The position numbers and the translations under genes were made by a program. From Prevotellaceae bacterium (lineage in GTDB: Bacteria > Bacteroidota > Bacteroidia > Bacteroidales > Bacteroidaceae), in assembly GCA_028723455.1 (NCBI GenBank), contig JAQYEW010000065.1, positions 1 to 64,000 on the forward strand: a DNA stretch of 64,000 nucleotides, written 5' to 3'. The notes under the pieces were generated by a model, which was given only the letters and a program-made list of their open reading frames with translations, had not been told where the DNA came from and ran no database searches. Of this stretch, positions 7,630 to 16,850 are shown piece by piece. Every line of letters begins with the position of its first letter. The stretch's first letter is position 1.

Positions 7630-9261
7630 ATGAAAAAGATTTTTTTTGCGCTTCTCTGTCTGCTGGCATCCTATGATGCCCAGGCATGTACCAACTTGAT
7701 TGTAGGCAAGAAGGCCTCGGCAGACGGCAGCGTCATTGTAAGCTACAGCGCCGACGACTATGGAGCATACGGGCATCTCTTTTATCAGCCCGGTGGCCGC
7801 CACAACAATGGCGATATGCGTGCCCTTTACCATTACGAATCCAACAATTACTTAGGAGCTATTCCCGAGGCTGACAGCACCTATGCCGTTATCGGCCTGA
7901 CGAATGAGCACCAGCTCACTGTCTTTGAAACGACCTGGGGCGGTCGCGAGGAATTGGTTGACACTACGGGTCTTTTTGATTATGGTAGTCTGATGCAGGT
8001 TACCTTGCAGCGTGCGCGCACAGCTCGCGAGGCCTTGAAAGTAATGACCGATCTTGTGGCTAAGTATGGCTACCAGAGCAGCGGCGAGAGTTTCACCGTG
8101 GCCGACCCTAACGAGGTGTGGATTCTGGAAATGGTGGGCAAAGGCCCTGGTGGTGGCAGCCCCGTTTGGGTAGCATGCCGTGTGCCCGACGATTGCATCA
8201 GCGGTCATGCCAACCAGGCACGTATCCGACAGTTCCCGCTTAATGACAAAGAGAATTGTATCTACTCGAAGGATGTTATCAGTTTTGCCAAGAAGAAGGG
8301 CTATTTCAAGGGCAAGGATGCGGATTTCTCCTTTGCAGATGCCTACAATCCTGCTGAGCATGGGCAGGCTCGCTTCTGCGATGCACGTGTGTGGAGCTAT
8401 TTCAACAAATGGGGCGTAGAGGATATGTCCAAATGTCTGGATTATATTACCGAGAAAACCTTTGTGTGTAATATGCCCTTGTGGGTTCGCCCCAAGCAGA
8501 AACTGAGTGTACAGGACCTGAAAGACATGATGCGCGACCATTATGAAGGAACGCCCCTCGCTTTGGACAATGACTTGGGACAGGGTCCTTGGGAAATGCC
8601 GTATCGCCCCACGCCTTTGACATGGAAGGTGGACGGCAAGACCTATTTCAACGAGCGTCCCATCAGTACCCAGCAGTCGGCAAACGTTTATGTGGCTCAG
8701 ATGCGTAACTTCCTGCCCGACCATATCGGCGGTATCGTGTGGTTTGCCAACGACGAGGCCAATATGGCTCCTTTCGTACCCATCTATGTTAGCACCTTAG
8801 GTGCGCCCGCTTGTTTTGACGTTAAGGCTGGCGACACGTTTAACTTCAGTTTCCAAAGTGCTTTCTGGGTTCAGAACTGGGTGAGCAATATGGTGTACCC
8901 GCGTTACAGTGTGCTCTTTCCTGAATTGGAGAAGGCTCGCATGGAATTGGAGACAAAGTACAATAATGCCCAAAGCGCATTAGAGACGAAGGCAAAAGGA
9001 ATGAGCGAGTCCGAGGCCAAGACTCTTCTGAGCGAGTATAGCAAACAGCAGAGTCGGGAAATGATGACGCGTTGGATGCAGCTGGCAGAGACATTGATTG
9101 TTAAATACAACGACATGGCAATGAAGACCATGAACGAGGATGGCACTTATAAGAAGACGCCGGGTGGAGTGCAAGTAGGTGTTCAGCGTTCGGGTTACCC
9201 CGAGCGTTACCGCCGTAAAATTGTGGAAGAGACGGGTAACCGTTTCCTAATGGGAGAATAA
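7630..9261 (+). CDS. C69-family dipeptidase, secreted
   Basis: The 543-residue Ntn-hydrolase resembles Lactobacillus PepD. A signal peptide of about 19 residues ends AQA and is followed directly by Cys20 (CTNLIVGKKAS), which would become the N-terminal nucleophile after cleavage. Downstream signatures include the WGG region, FTVADPNEVWILEMVGKGPGG and SGHANQARI. It likely releases dipeptides or amino acids in the periplasm. The track start at 7627 is a TTG just before an ATG; I use the ATG at 7630. It lies 13 bp after nadC and 36 bp before the mutase. Confidence 0.9.
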   Translation: MKKIFFALLCLLASYDAQACTNLIVGKKASADGSVIVSYSADDYGAYGHLFYQPGGRHNNGDMRALYHYESNNYLGAIPEADSTYAVIGLTNEHQLTVFETTWGGREELVDTTGLFDYGSLMQVTLQRARTAREALKVMTDLVAKYGYQSSGESFTVADPNEVWILEMVGKGPGGGSPVWVACRVPDDCISGHANQARIRQFPLNDKENCIYSKDVISFAKKKGYFKGKDADFSFADAYNPAEHGQARFCDARVWSYFNKWGVEDMSKCLDYITEKTFVCNMPLWVRPKQKLSVQDLKDMMRDHYEGTPLALDNDLGQGPWEMPYRPTPLTWKVDGKTYFNERPISTQQSANVYVAQMRNFLPDHIGGIVWFANDEANMAPFVPIYVSTLGAPACFDVKAGDTFNFSFQSAFWVQNWVSNMVYPRYSVLFPELEKARMELETKYNNAQSALETKAKGMSESEAKTLLSEYSKQQSREMMTRWMQLAETLIVKYNDMAMKTMNEDGTYKKTPGGVQVGVQRSGYPERYRRKIVEETGNRFLMGE

Positions 9262-9297
9262 CAACAACATAATCATTAAATATCTAATCTAAATACA

Positions 9298-11031
9298 ATG
9301 GAACTAATTAAGTATTGTGAGACAGAGGCCCAGAAGTGGCTTAGCAGTGATGTGTATGACGCTGACACCAAGGCAGCAGTGAAGCGCATGTTGGAGAACG
9401 AGGATAAGACAGAACTCATTGATGCCTTCTACCAGACCTTGGAGTTTGGTACGGGTGGTCTGCGCGGCATTATGGGCGTGGGTAACAATCGTATGAACAA
9501 ATATGTAGTGGGCATGGCTACTCAAGGTTTTGCCAACTATATCAATAAGGTTTGCCCCGAAGGAAAGAAGAGTGTTGTCGTAGGACACGACTGCCGCAAC
9601 AACGGTCGCCTTTTTGCCGAGACGGTTGCTAATATCTTCTCTGCCAATGGTATTCAGGTTTATCTCTTTGAGGGTCTTCGCCCCACACCCGAGGTCAGCT
9701 TTGCCATTCGCCATTTGGGCTGCATTGCCGGCGTGAATGTTACAGCCAGCCACAATCCTAAGGAATACAATGGCTACAAGGCTTATTGGAGTGATGGTGC
9801 CCAGGTGCTTACACCTCATGACAAGGGCATCATAGACGAGGTGAATAAGGTAAGCATTGATGAAGTGAAGTTCGAGGGCAATCCTGACCTGATTCACATT
9901 GTGGGCGGCGAGATCGACTACGATTATATGAACGCAGTGAAGGAGGCCATGATTGACCAGGAGGTGATTCTACGTCAGAAGGACTTGAACATCGTATATA
10001 GCGCAATGCATGGCGCCGGTCGCGTTATGGTACCATTGTGCCTGCGTAGCTGGGGCTTCCAGAACATCAACGTGGTACCGGAGCAGATGGTCATCGACGG
10101 CAATTTCTCTACCGTTGTGAGTCCCAACCCCGAGAACGCCGAGGCAATGACATTAGGCATGAAGTTGGGAACCAAACTGAATGCCGATCTGGTGATTGCT
10201 TCTGACCCCGACGCAGACCGTCTGGCCATTGTCTGCCGCGACCCCAAGGGCGAGTGGGTGATAATCAACGGCAACCAGACTTGCATGATGTTCACCTATT
10301 ACATCATCAAGAACAAGATTGCTTTGGGACAGCTCAAGGACAGCGATTTCCTGGTGAAGACAATCGTAACCACCGAGGTTATTGCCGAAATGGCAGCAAA
10401 GAACAAGGTGGAGCTGCGCGATTGCTATACGGGCTTTAAGTGGATTGCCCGTGAGATTGCTATCTGCGAGGGTAAGCAGAAGTACATCGGTGGTGGCGAG
10501 GAGAGCTTTGGCTTCCTGCCTTACGACAAGGTTCGTGATAAGGACGCCCCCGCAGCCATCTGCCTTATCTGTGAGATTGCCGCTTGGGCAAAGGATCAGG
10601 GCAAGACACTTTATGATGTCTTGATGGACATCTATATGGAGTATGGCTTTAGCTTTGAGCACACTGTGAATGTTGTTCGTCCTGGCAAGACGGGTGCCGA
10701 TGAAATCAAGCAGATGATGGTGGACTTCCGGGCCGCTAAGGCTCCCAAGAGCTTGGGAGGCAGTGCTGTGGTTGTTACGAAGGACTATCAGGCTTTGACA
10801 ATCACAAAGAACGGGCAGACGGAAAAACTGGATATGCCCGCAACGAGCAACGTACTCCAATGGTTCTGTGAAGACGGGACAAAAGTTAGTGTACGTCCCA
10901 GTGGCACAGAACCTAAGATTAAGTTCTATATGGAAATTAAAGACACCTTGACCAATGCCGCTGACTATCCTGCTCTCGTAGAGAAGGCAAAGGTGAAGGT
11001 TGACCAGATTGTTAAGGAACTGGGTATTTGA
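9298..11031 (+). CDS. Phosphoglucomutase/phosphomannomutase (alpha-D-phosphohexomutase)
   Basis: The 577-residue enzyme interconverts hexose 1- and 6-phosphates in the cytoplasm. All four family motifs are present: the phosphoserine loop VTASHNPKEYNGYK (Ser151), the metal loop ASDPDADR, the sugar loop GGGEESFGF and the phosphate loop RPSGTEPKIKFY. The length fits the long PGM2-like branch, where glucose 1-phosphate is the usual substrate, but sequence alone does not separate PGM from PMM. Its stop overlaps the nudC start by one base (TGATG), so the two are translationally coupled. Confidence 0.93.
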   Translation: MELIKYCETEAQKWLSSDVYDADTKAAVKRMLENEDKTELIDAFYQTLEFGTGGLRGIMGVGNNRMNKYVVGMATQGFANYINKVCPEGKKSVVVGHDCRNNGRLFAETVANIFSANGIQVYLFEGLRPTPEVSFAIRHLGCIAGVNVTASHNPKEYNGYKAYWSDGAQVLTPHDKGIIDEVNKVSIDEVKFEGNPDLIHIVGGEIDYDYMNAVKEAMIDQEVILRQKDLNIVYSAMHGAGRVMVPLCLRSWGFQNINVVPEQMVIDGNFSTVVSPNPENAEAMTLGMKLGTKLNADLVIASDPDADRLAIVCRDPKGEWVIINGNQTCMMFTYYIIKNKIALGQLKDSDFLVKTIVTTEVIAEMAAKNKVELRDCYTGFKWIAREIAICEGKQKYIGGGEESFGFLPYDKVRDKDAPAAICLICEIAAWAKDQGKTLYDVLMDIYMEYGFSFEHTVNVVRPGKTGADEIKQMMVDFRAAKAPKSLGGSAVVVTKDYQALTITKNGQTEKLDMPATSNVLQWFCEDGTKVSVRPSGTEPKIKFYMEIKDTLTNAADYPALVEKAKVKVDQIVKELGI

Positions 11032-11777
11032 TGAAACATATTGCCTTTTGCACAGGCAGCCTGTTATTGACGACCGATTGGCAACTTCCTTCGAAGTTGC
11101 CGTCGGTCGCCTTTGCATGGCCACGACAGGTAACGTCGCTTTCTCACGATGGCGAAGAGGCGCGTATTTATCGTTTGGACTATCCTGTGGTTGATGTCGA
11201 GGGGTATCAAATGGTGCCTTTGCGTCAAACCTATTTCCACCTCTCAATGGCGGAATATCAGTTGGCGGGAAAGGCTGCCGAACTGCTTTATTGGGATGGT
11301 AACACGAGATACTGCGGCTGCTGCGGTGGCACAACACGCTGGCAGACGGAAATCTCGAAGCAATGTGACTTTTGTGGCAAGGAATATTGGCCATCGCTGG
11401 CTACTGCCATCATTGTGCGTGTAACGCGTGGCGACGAGATGCTGATGATTCAGTCGAATAAATTTAAGAATGATATGTTCGGCATGGTAGCCGGCTTTGT
11501 GGAGACGGGAGAAACGCTGGAAGAATGTGTGCAGCGCGAGGTGATGGAGGAAACGAGAATCCGTATTCGTAATATCCGTTACTTTGGCTCACAACCTTGG
11601 CCTTATCCCTGTGGACTTATGGTGGCTTTTACTGCCGATTACGACGGTGGAGAGTTGAGTCTGCAAAAGGAAGAGCTGCGTAAAGCCGGATGGTTCCGCC
11701 GAGATTCCATGCCAAATATCCCGGATGAGGCCAGTATCGCGCGTTGGCTGATAGATGACTGGTTGAAACAGAAATAG
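11031..11777 (+). CDS. nudC: NAD(+) diphosphatase (NADH pyrophosphatase)
   Basis: The 248-residue Nudix enzyme splits NAD(H) to NMN(H) and AMP and can also remove NAD caps from RNA. A four-cysteine zinc ribbon (Cys95, Cys98, Cys112, Cys115) precedes the Nudix box GFVETGETLEECVQREVMEE. The family-specific SQPWPYP motif follows at about 187, which sets NudC apart from other Nudix proteins. The track start at 11028 is a TTG next to the ATG at 11031; the ATG overlaps the mutase stop. Being in one run with nadC and a nucleotidase suggests pyridine nucleotide turnover. Confidence 0.93.
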   Translation: MKHIAFCTGSLLLTTDWQLPSKLPSVAFAWPRQVTSLSHDGEEARIYRLDYPVVDVEGYQMVPLRQTYFHLSMAEYQLAGKAAELLYWDGNTRYCGCCGGTTRWQTEISKQCDFCGKEYWPSLATAIIVRVTRGDEMLMIQSNKFKNDMFGMVAGFVETGETLEECVQREVMEETRIRIRNIRYFGSQPWPYPCGLMVAFTADYDGGELSLQKEELRKAGWFRRDSMPNIPDEASIARWLIDDWLKQK

Positions 11778-11785
11778 TTTGTGTG

Positions 11786-13558
11786 ATGAAAAATATAGTA
11801 ATGGGTTTGGGTAGAATGTTTTTTCTAACAGTCTTTACCCTTGTAGCGAGTGTTCCTTCTTTTGCCGAGACGGTGGAAAAGCGTCTCAAATGGATACATA
11901 CGAGCGACCTGCATAGTTCGTTCTTTGCTTTTGACTATCTCAAGAACCGTCCGATTCAGGGAGGCCTAAGTGCCGTGTATGCCTATACGGATAGTTTGCG
12001 TCGCACTTGGGGTGATAACCTTATCCTGACAGATGGAGGCGATGTTCTTCAGGGTCAGCCTATATCATATTACTATAATTTTGTAGATACCAAATCCACG
12101 CATCTTTTGGCCTTGATGATGAACCGTATGGGATATGTAGCGGCTTGCATAGGGAATCATGACATTGAAACAGGTCATCCCGTGTACGACCGTTGGCGTC
12201 GCCAATTGAATTTCCCTTTGCTTGGAGCCAATGTGGTGGATATGCAGACAGGGAAGCCTTATCTGCAACCCTATGTAGTTGTGGAGCGTCAGGGTTTGAA
12301 GATAGCAGTCTTAGGTATGATTACTCCTGCTATCCCCAACTGGTTGCCTGCCCATTTATGGAGTGGGCTGCGTTTTGATGATATTTTGAAGACAGCACGT
12401 CGTTGGGTCCCCCTGATTATGGAGAAGGAAAAGCCCGATTTGCTTGTCGGTCTTTTTCATTGCGGTCTTGACGGTGGTATCCAAACTGAGACATATATTG
12501 AGAACGCCACCCTGCAGGTAGCGCGTGAGGTGCCAGAGTTCAACGCTATCTTTTATGGTCATGATCATGTGCCTCATGCTGAGGTAATCAAACGGCCTGA
12601 CGGATCCCAGTGTGCCGTTCTGGGTCCCGCAAGTTCAGGAAGCAGAGTTTGTGAGCTGGATATCAAGCTTACCCTAAATCAGGATTCTGTAACCGCCATA
12701 GTTCTTGAACCACACACTGTGGAGATGACTATGGGACAGAGTCAGGTGGCAAAAGACTTTGAACGCCAATTCGCCAGCCAGCTTGATAAAGTTGAAAACT
12801 GGGTAAACGAGGATATTTGCCGGTTTACCGCTCCTTTTGTGGAAAGTGAGTCGTTTTTCGGTCCCAGTGCTTTCATGGACATCATTCATGCTGTGCAATT
12901 GAATCTGACAAAAGCAGACATTTCCTTGGCTTCGCCTTTGAGTTTTGACAATCGCATTGATAGCGGTAGGGTTACTGTACGCGATATGTTCTCTCTTTAT
13001 AAATATGAAAATTCTCTTTATGTGATGCGGCTCAAAGGACACGAGATTAAAAATCTGTTGGAGATGAGTTACGGTATGTGGGTCAACCAAATGCAATCGC
13101 CTGACGACCATCTCTTGCTTTTTGGCAACAAGCAACAACAGGCACGCCGCCGCGGACTGAAAGAGAATTATTATAATTTCGATTCTGCTGCGGGCTTAAA
13201 GTACGTTGTTGATGTTACCAAGCCCAAGGGCGAACGTGTGAAAATATCCAAGATGAGCGATAACCGTCCCTTCGAGATGGATGCTTGGTACAAAGTCGCC
13301 GTGAATGCCTATCGCGCCAATGGTGGCGGAGACTTGCTCACCAAAGGCGCCGGCATTCCTCATGATGTGTTACCCTCTCGTGTCGTTTCCTGTAGCATAT
13401 ATGATATGCGCTACATGTTGATACATTATCTGAGAGAGAAGAAGGAACTGAGCCCGTTCATCATCAGTCGTTGGCATTTTGTGCCGCGAGAGTGGGTGGA
13501 GACTGCTGCAAGCCGCGACAGTCTGTTGCTGTTCGGAGAGCCTAACTCTGTTCTTTGA
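11786..13558 (+). CDS. Secreted bifunctional metallophosphatase/5'-nucleotidase
   Basis: The 590-residue protein has a signal peptide (about 1-28, ending SFAE). A calcineurin-like phosphatase domain follows with HTSDLHSSF, DGGDVLQGQP, GNHDIETG and YGHDHVPH, the dinuclear metal ligands. The C-terminal half (about 335-560) matches 5'-nucleotidase substrate-binding domains, including AYRANGGGD. It would dephosphorylate nucleotides such as AMP or NMN in the periplasm. The start is the ATG at 11786, not the GTG at 11783. Its last 17 bases overlap the convergent fbp gene. Confidence 0.88.
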   Translation: MKNIVMGLGRMFFLTVFTLVASVPSFAETVEKRLKWIHTSDLHSSFFAFDYLKNRPIQGGLSAVYAYTDSLRRTWGDNLILTDGGDVLQGQPISYYYNFVDTKSTHLLALMMNRMGYVAACIGNHDIETGHPVYDRWRRQLNFPLLGANVVDMQTGKPYLQPYVVVERQGLKIAVLGMITPAIPNWLPAHLWSGLRFDDILKTARRWVPLIMEKEKPDLLVGLFHCGLDGGIQTETYIENATLQVAREVPEFNAIFYGHDHVPHAEVIKRPDGSQCAVLGPASSGSRVCELDIKLTLNQDSVTAIVLEPHTVEMTMGQSQVAKDFERQFASQLDKVENWVNEDICRFTAPFVESESFFGPSAFMDIIHAVQLNLTKADISLASPLSFDNRIDSGRVTVRDMFSLYKYENSLYVMRLKGHEIKNLLEMSYGMWVNQMQSPDDHLLLFGNKQQQARRRGLKENYYNFDSAAGLKYVVDVTKPKGERVKISKMSDNRPFEMDAWYKVAVNAYRANGGGDLLTKGAGIPHDVLPSRVVSCSIYDMRYMLIHYLREKKELSPFIISRWHFVPREWVETAASRDSLLLFGEPNSVL

Positions 13559-15515
13559 TTATGCCGTGACGATAGGCATAGAGTAGTTCCTTGAGTTCGG
13601 CTATTTGTTTTTCAAGTTGACGGCCCATGTCCGTGTCACCCACACGCAGACGTTGGCCGCTCATCTCTACAATGTGTCGGCTTGATACGATGTCTGTTCC
13701 TTTGCGAATGGCATCTTTGATACTTGTAAACGGTTCATGCTGGATGAGCTCAAAGCCTCGGCTGTGGTAGACCAGGGTGTATCCGGCGATGCCTGTGGTG
13801 TGGTGATAGGGTTTTGAGAAGCCACCGTCAATGACCATTAACTTGCCATTTGCACGGATGGGAGACTCTCCATTGCCGGCCCTTACAGGTACATGTCCGT
13901 TGATGATGTGCCGTTGTGTTCCGCTGACGCCAAAACTGTCTAATATGCGGTCGCATACTACGGGGTCGTTTCTTAGGTCGTAATAGTGTCCCTTGCGCTC
14001 TGCGTGTGTGGCCTTGTCAGCAATGAAATGTCTTTCAAAGGTTGTCATCTTATCCTTATCAAAGAAGGGGCTTTCGGAACCGCACCATAAGTACCAGAAA
14101 TAATCCACTCCTTGCTGGCGTTTGCGGGCACTCAGTTCGCTATTGAACCCCGCACGAATCAGTTCTTCGATTTGCTCCATCATTTGTTTACCGCTGTAGG
14201 TGCCGCCGGGCAGTTCTATTTCTTTTAATGTCCCGTCCGCATTCAGAAGCACAGAGGCATGGAACAAAAGGTTGCTGTTATAGATGCCGTACATAGATCC
14301 ATGAGAGAGCAGACAACGGATGTGTGTCTGTAGTTTCTCGCTCTTCAGGAAGGAATGTTGCATGCGCTTCATCAGTATGCGTTCTTCCCGGCTCAATGCC
14401 TCGGGATTCTCGTCGTTGACTGTGGGCAGGCTGGTATCCGTCATCGGATACTCTTTCCCATCCAAGATTACCGTGCCCATAGCTTTGTTGATACCGGACA
14501 TCACGCGTCGGTGTTCCATCTTCCACTCCGGATGTTTTGCTATCAGTTCACATTCCAGTTTGAACTGGATGATGCTTATGGCTTTGTGCATTTGCGCCAT
14601 CAGTCGTCTTGTGCGCTCGTCGGGCTGGTTGTCTTCCTGTTGTAAATTCGGTAGGAAAGATTCGCAAGGGTCATCGCTGTAGGTGTCCATCGCAAAGGTG
14701 GCTAAGGGCAAAAGGTTAATGCCGTAGCCATCCTCCAATGTGGCCATGTTGCCATAGCGAAGACTAAGCCTGAGCACGTTGGCGATACAGCTCATATTAC
14801 CGGCTGCTGCTCCCATCCATACAATGTCGTGATTACCCCATTGGATGTCGAAGTTCGGAGTCTGGCACAGACGCTCCATAATGATATGAGCACCCGGGCC
14901 GCGGTCAAAGATATCACCCAGAATGTGCAGTTGGTCGATACTCAACCGTTGAATTACGTTGCACATGGCGATGATAAAGCTGTCGGCCTGACCCGTATCG
15001 ATGATACTCTCGATAATAGCCTGAAAATATCCTTGCTTGTTATAGTCCTCGGGCGATTCATGCAGTAGCTCCTCGATAACATAGGCAAAGCCTTTGGGAA
15101 GGGCTTTGCGCACCTTCGAGCGTGTGAACTTACGACTCACTACCTGAAGCACTTGAATCAGCCTTAGCGTCGTTGCCTTGTAGAAAGCGTCCTGCCGCTT
15201 GTGGCCTTGCTTCATGATGGATAGTTTTTGCTCGGGATAATAGATTAGCGTACACAGATCGTTAATCTCCGAGTCGATCAGTGTGCCCGTAAAAAGTTCC
15301 TCAACCTTTGAGCGAATGCGTCCGCTGGCATTCTTCATAATATGTGTAAAAGCCTCGTACTCCCCATGCAGGTCAGCCAGGAAATGTTCCGTTCCTTTGG
15401 GTAAGTTTAAGATAGCGCGCAGGTTGATGATTTCTGTACTGGCAGCATCAATGTTTGGAAAATCTTTCGCCAGGAGTTCTAAGAGACGGCGATTGTTTTG
15501 TAGTTTCTTGTCCAT
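13542..15515 (-). CDS. fbp: Fructose-1,6-bisphosphatase class III
   Basis: The 657-residue enzyme hydrolyses fructose 1,6-bisphosphate to fructose 6-phosphate in gluconeogenesis. It is a metallophosphoesterase: FLADLHGEYEAF, ILGDIFDRGPGAH, WGNHDIVWMG and NGHVP give the metal site. The length and N-terminus (KLQNNRRLLELLAKDFP) fit the Firmicutes/Bacteroidetes class III family. The track starts at a TTG at 15536, but that codon lies inside the TAACTTTG promoter box (15534-15541), so the ATG at 15515 is preferred. Its 3' end overlaps the nucleotidase gene tail to tail. Confidence 0.95.
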   Translation of the reverse strand: MDKKLQNNRRLLELLAKDFPNIDAASTEIINLRAILNLPKGTEHFLADLHGEYEAFTHIMKNASGRIRSKVEELFTGTLIDSEINDLCTLIYYPEQKLSIMKQGHKRQDAFYKATTLRLIQVLQVVSRKFTRSKVRKALPKGFAYVIEELLHESPEDYNKQGYFQAIIESIIDTGQADSFIIAMCNVIQRLSIDQLHILGDIFDRGPGAHIIMERLCQTPNFDIQWGNHDIVWMGAAAGNMSCIANVLRLSLRYGNMATLEDGYGINLLPLATFAMDTYSDDPCESFLPNLQQEDNQPDERTRRLMAQMHKAISIIQFKLECELIAKHPEWKMEHRRVMSGINKAMGTVILDGKEYPMTDTSLPTVNDENPEALSREERILMKRMQHSFLKSEKLQTHIRCLLSHGSMYGIYNSNLLFHASVLLNADGTLKEIELPGGTYSGKQMMEQIEELIRAGFNSELSARKRQQGVDYFWYLWCGSESPFFDKDKMTTFERHFIADKATHAERKGHYYDLRNDPVVCDRILDSFGVSGTQRHIINGHVPVRAGNGESPIRANGKLMVIDGGFSKPYHHTTGIAGYTLVYHSRGFELIQHEPFTSIKDAIRKGTDIVSSRHIVEMSGQRLRVGDTDMGRQLEKQIAELKELLYAYRHGIIKEQS

Positions 15516-15533
15516 TTTTTCGGTCCTTTTATA

Positions 15534-15541
15534 CAAAGTTA
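15534..15541 (-). promoter_or_regulatory. -7 box TAACTTTG for fbp
   Basis: The minus-strand box ends 18 nt upstream of the ATG at 15515. It decides the start codon, because the annotated TTG start overlaps it. Confidence 0.7.
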
Positions 15542-15580
15542 CTCCTTTTTGTTAATATAACCTTAAGTATTTGCCCTTTG

Positions 15581-15612
15581 TTTGTCCAATTCGTTGAATT
15601 TCGGTAATTTTG
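15581..15612 (+). promoter_or_regulatory. Promoter for the BamA-like/PCMD/nspC run
   Basis: TTTG (15581-15584), 20 nt, then TAATTTTG (15605-15612). The ATG at 15622 is only 9 nt further on, so the mRNA should be nearly leaderless. Confidence 0.75.
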
Positions 15613-15621
15613 CAAATTGTT

Positions 15622-16821
15622 ATGCAACGCTACGTAAAGTTATTATTCATTTTTTGGATCGTGCCCTTGATGGCCGTGGCTACTGCTGTCGCAAAATCGG
15701 ACACCATCGCGGGGGATAGTGTCATACTTTCTCAGCAACGGTTGGATAGCATTCGAATCACGCCTCTTGCCGAGCCTAAGGGACTTATGAGGTGGATTAA
15801 ACGTAATTTCTCCGGTTCAGAGATAACACCCGAGCACCCTTTTAACTATTCTGTCGTGGCGGGTCCATATTATACGAACTCTTCCTCTTTCAGCCTTGCT
15901 TTAGGTGTCTTGGGACGCTATTCCTGGGATTTGCAGGACGCTAACTTACAGCCAAGCCAGATAAGCGCTGTGGCGCAAGTCAGCCTGAATGGCATGTTAA
16001 GTGCAAAAGTTTTAGGTCAGAACTATTTACGCAGGGATCAGTGGCGTTGGCACTATCAACTGCGATGGCAACGTCAACCGATGGACCTTTGGGGTATCGG
16101 ATATTCTCAGGGAAGATATGCCACGAAGGAAGAGTATAATCGGAACTTGGTTCAGTTTGATACTGAGGTAATGTATCGCGTCTCTCCTAAAATCTATTTG
16201 GGCGCAACAATGATTTTGAAGCACACAGATGCCTCAAATCTGCAAGACAAAGGGAAGATAGGCAACCAAAACCAAAAAATATTTGCTGCGGGATTTGGTC
16301 CGACCTTACAGTTGGATATGCGTGATAACAGCGCCAATGCCACCCGAGGATGGTTTTTGCGCTTAGACAACGTGTTTTTTCCGCGCCATCTGAACAATTA
16401 TGCCTTTTCACGTACAGACCTTACGGTTTCCGCTTATCAGCCTCTTTGGCGTGATGCCGTGGGCTGTTTTGAAGTTCATGGCCTTTTCAACTATGGCGAT
16501 AATGTTCCTTGGACCATGTTGGCACAGGTGGCAGAAACCGGCTCTCGTATGCGCGGCTATTACGAAGGGCGTTATACAGACCGTAATATCGTTGAAGGGC
16601 AAGTGGAGTTGCGACAACGTGTGTGGAAGAATCTGGGCGTGGTGCTCTTCGTTGGGGCGGCTAATATCTTCCCATATTTTACCCATTTTCAGTGGAGACA
16701 TACGTTGCCAAACTATGGTGGCGGTCTTCGCTATCGTTTTAAGGGAACGGTTGTGCGACTCGATTTAGGTTTTACAAAAAACAAACCGGGATTTGTTTTC
16801 AACATTAACGAGGCCTTTTAA
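15622..16821 (+). CDS. BamA/Omp85-like outer-membrane beta-barrel protein
   Basis: The 399-residue product has a signal peptide (about 1-24) and then alternating beta-strand sequence to the end. SRMRGYYEGRYTDRN matches the VRGY/F loop motif of the Omp85 barrel, and DMRDNSANATRGWF resembles the 'D.RD....P..G' strand common to BamA/TamA barrels. POTRA domains are absent or minimal, because only about 60 residues precede the barrel. It is therefore a barrel-only relative rather than BamA itself. The role could be a small porin-like channel or assembly factor. The start is moved from the TTG at 15610, which lies in the promoter. It probably heads the run with the two genes downstream. Confidence 0.8.
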   Translation: MQRYVKLLFIFWIVPLMAVATAVAKSDTIAGDSVILSQQRLDSIRITPLAEPKGLMRWIKRNFSGSEITPEHPFNYSVVAGPYYTNSSSFSLALGVLGRYSWDLQDANLQPSQISAVAQVSLNGMLSAKVLGQNYLRRDQWRWHYQLRWQRQPMDLWGIGYSQGRYATKEEYNRNLVQFDTEVMYRVSPKIYLGATMILKHTDASNLQDKGKIGNQNQKIFAAGFGPTLQLDMRDNSANATRGWFLRLDNVFFPRHLNNYAFSRTDLTVSAYQPLWRDAVGCFEVHGLFNYGDNVPWTMLAQVAETGSRMRGYYEGRYTDRNIVEGQVELRQRVWKNLGVVLFVGAANIFPYFTHFQWRHTLPNYGGGLRYRFKGTVVRLDLGFTKNKPGFVFNINEAF

Positions 16822-16850
16822 TCAGACAAAGATAAAATATAAAAATAAAA

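Noticed and set aside
13542-13558. Tail-to-tail overlap of the nucleotidase and fbp genes as an antisense regulator
   Set aside because: The overlap is 17 nt and explained by compact convergent genes. No extra promoter is seen.
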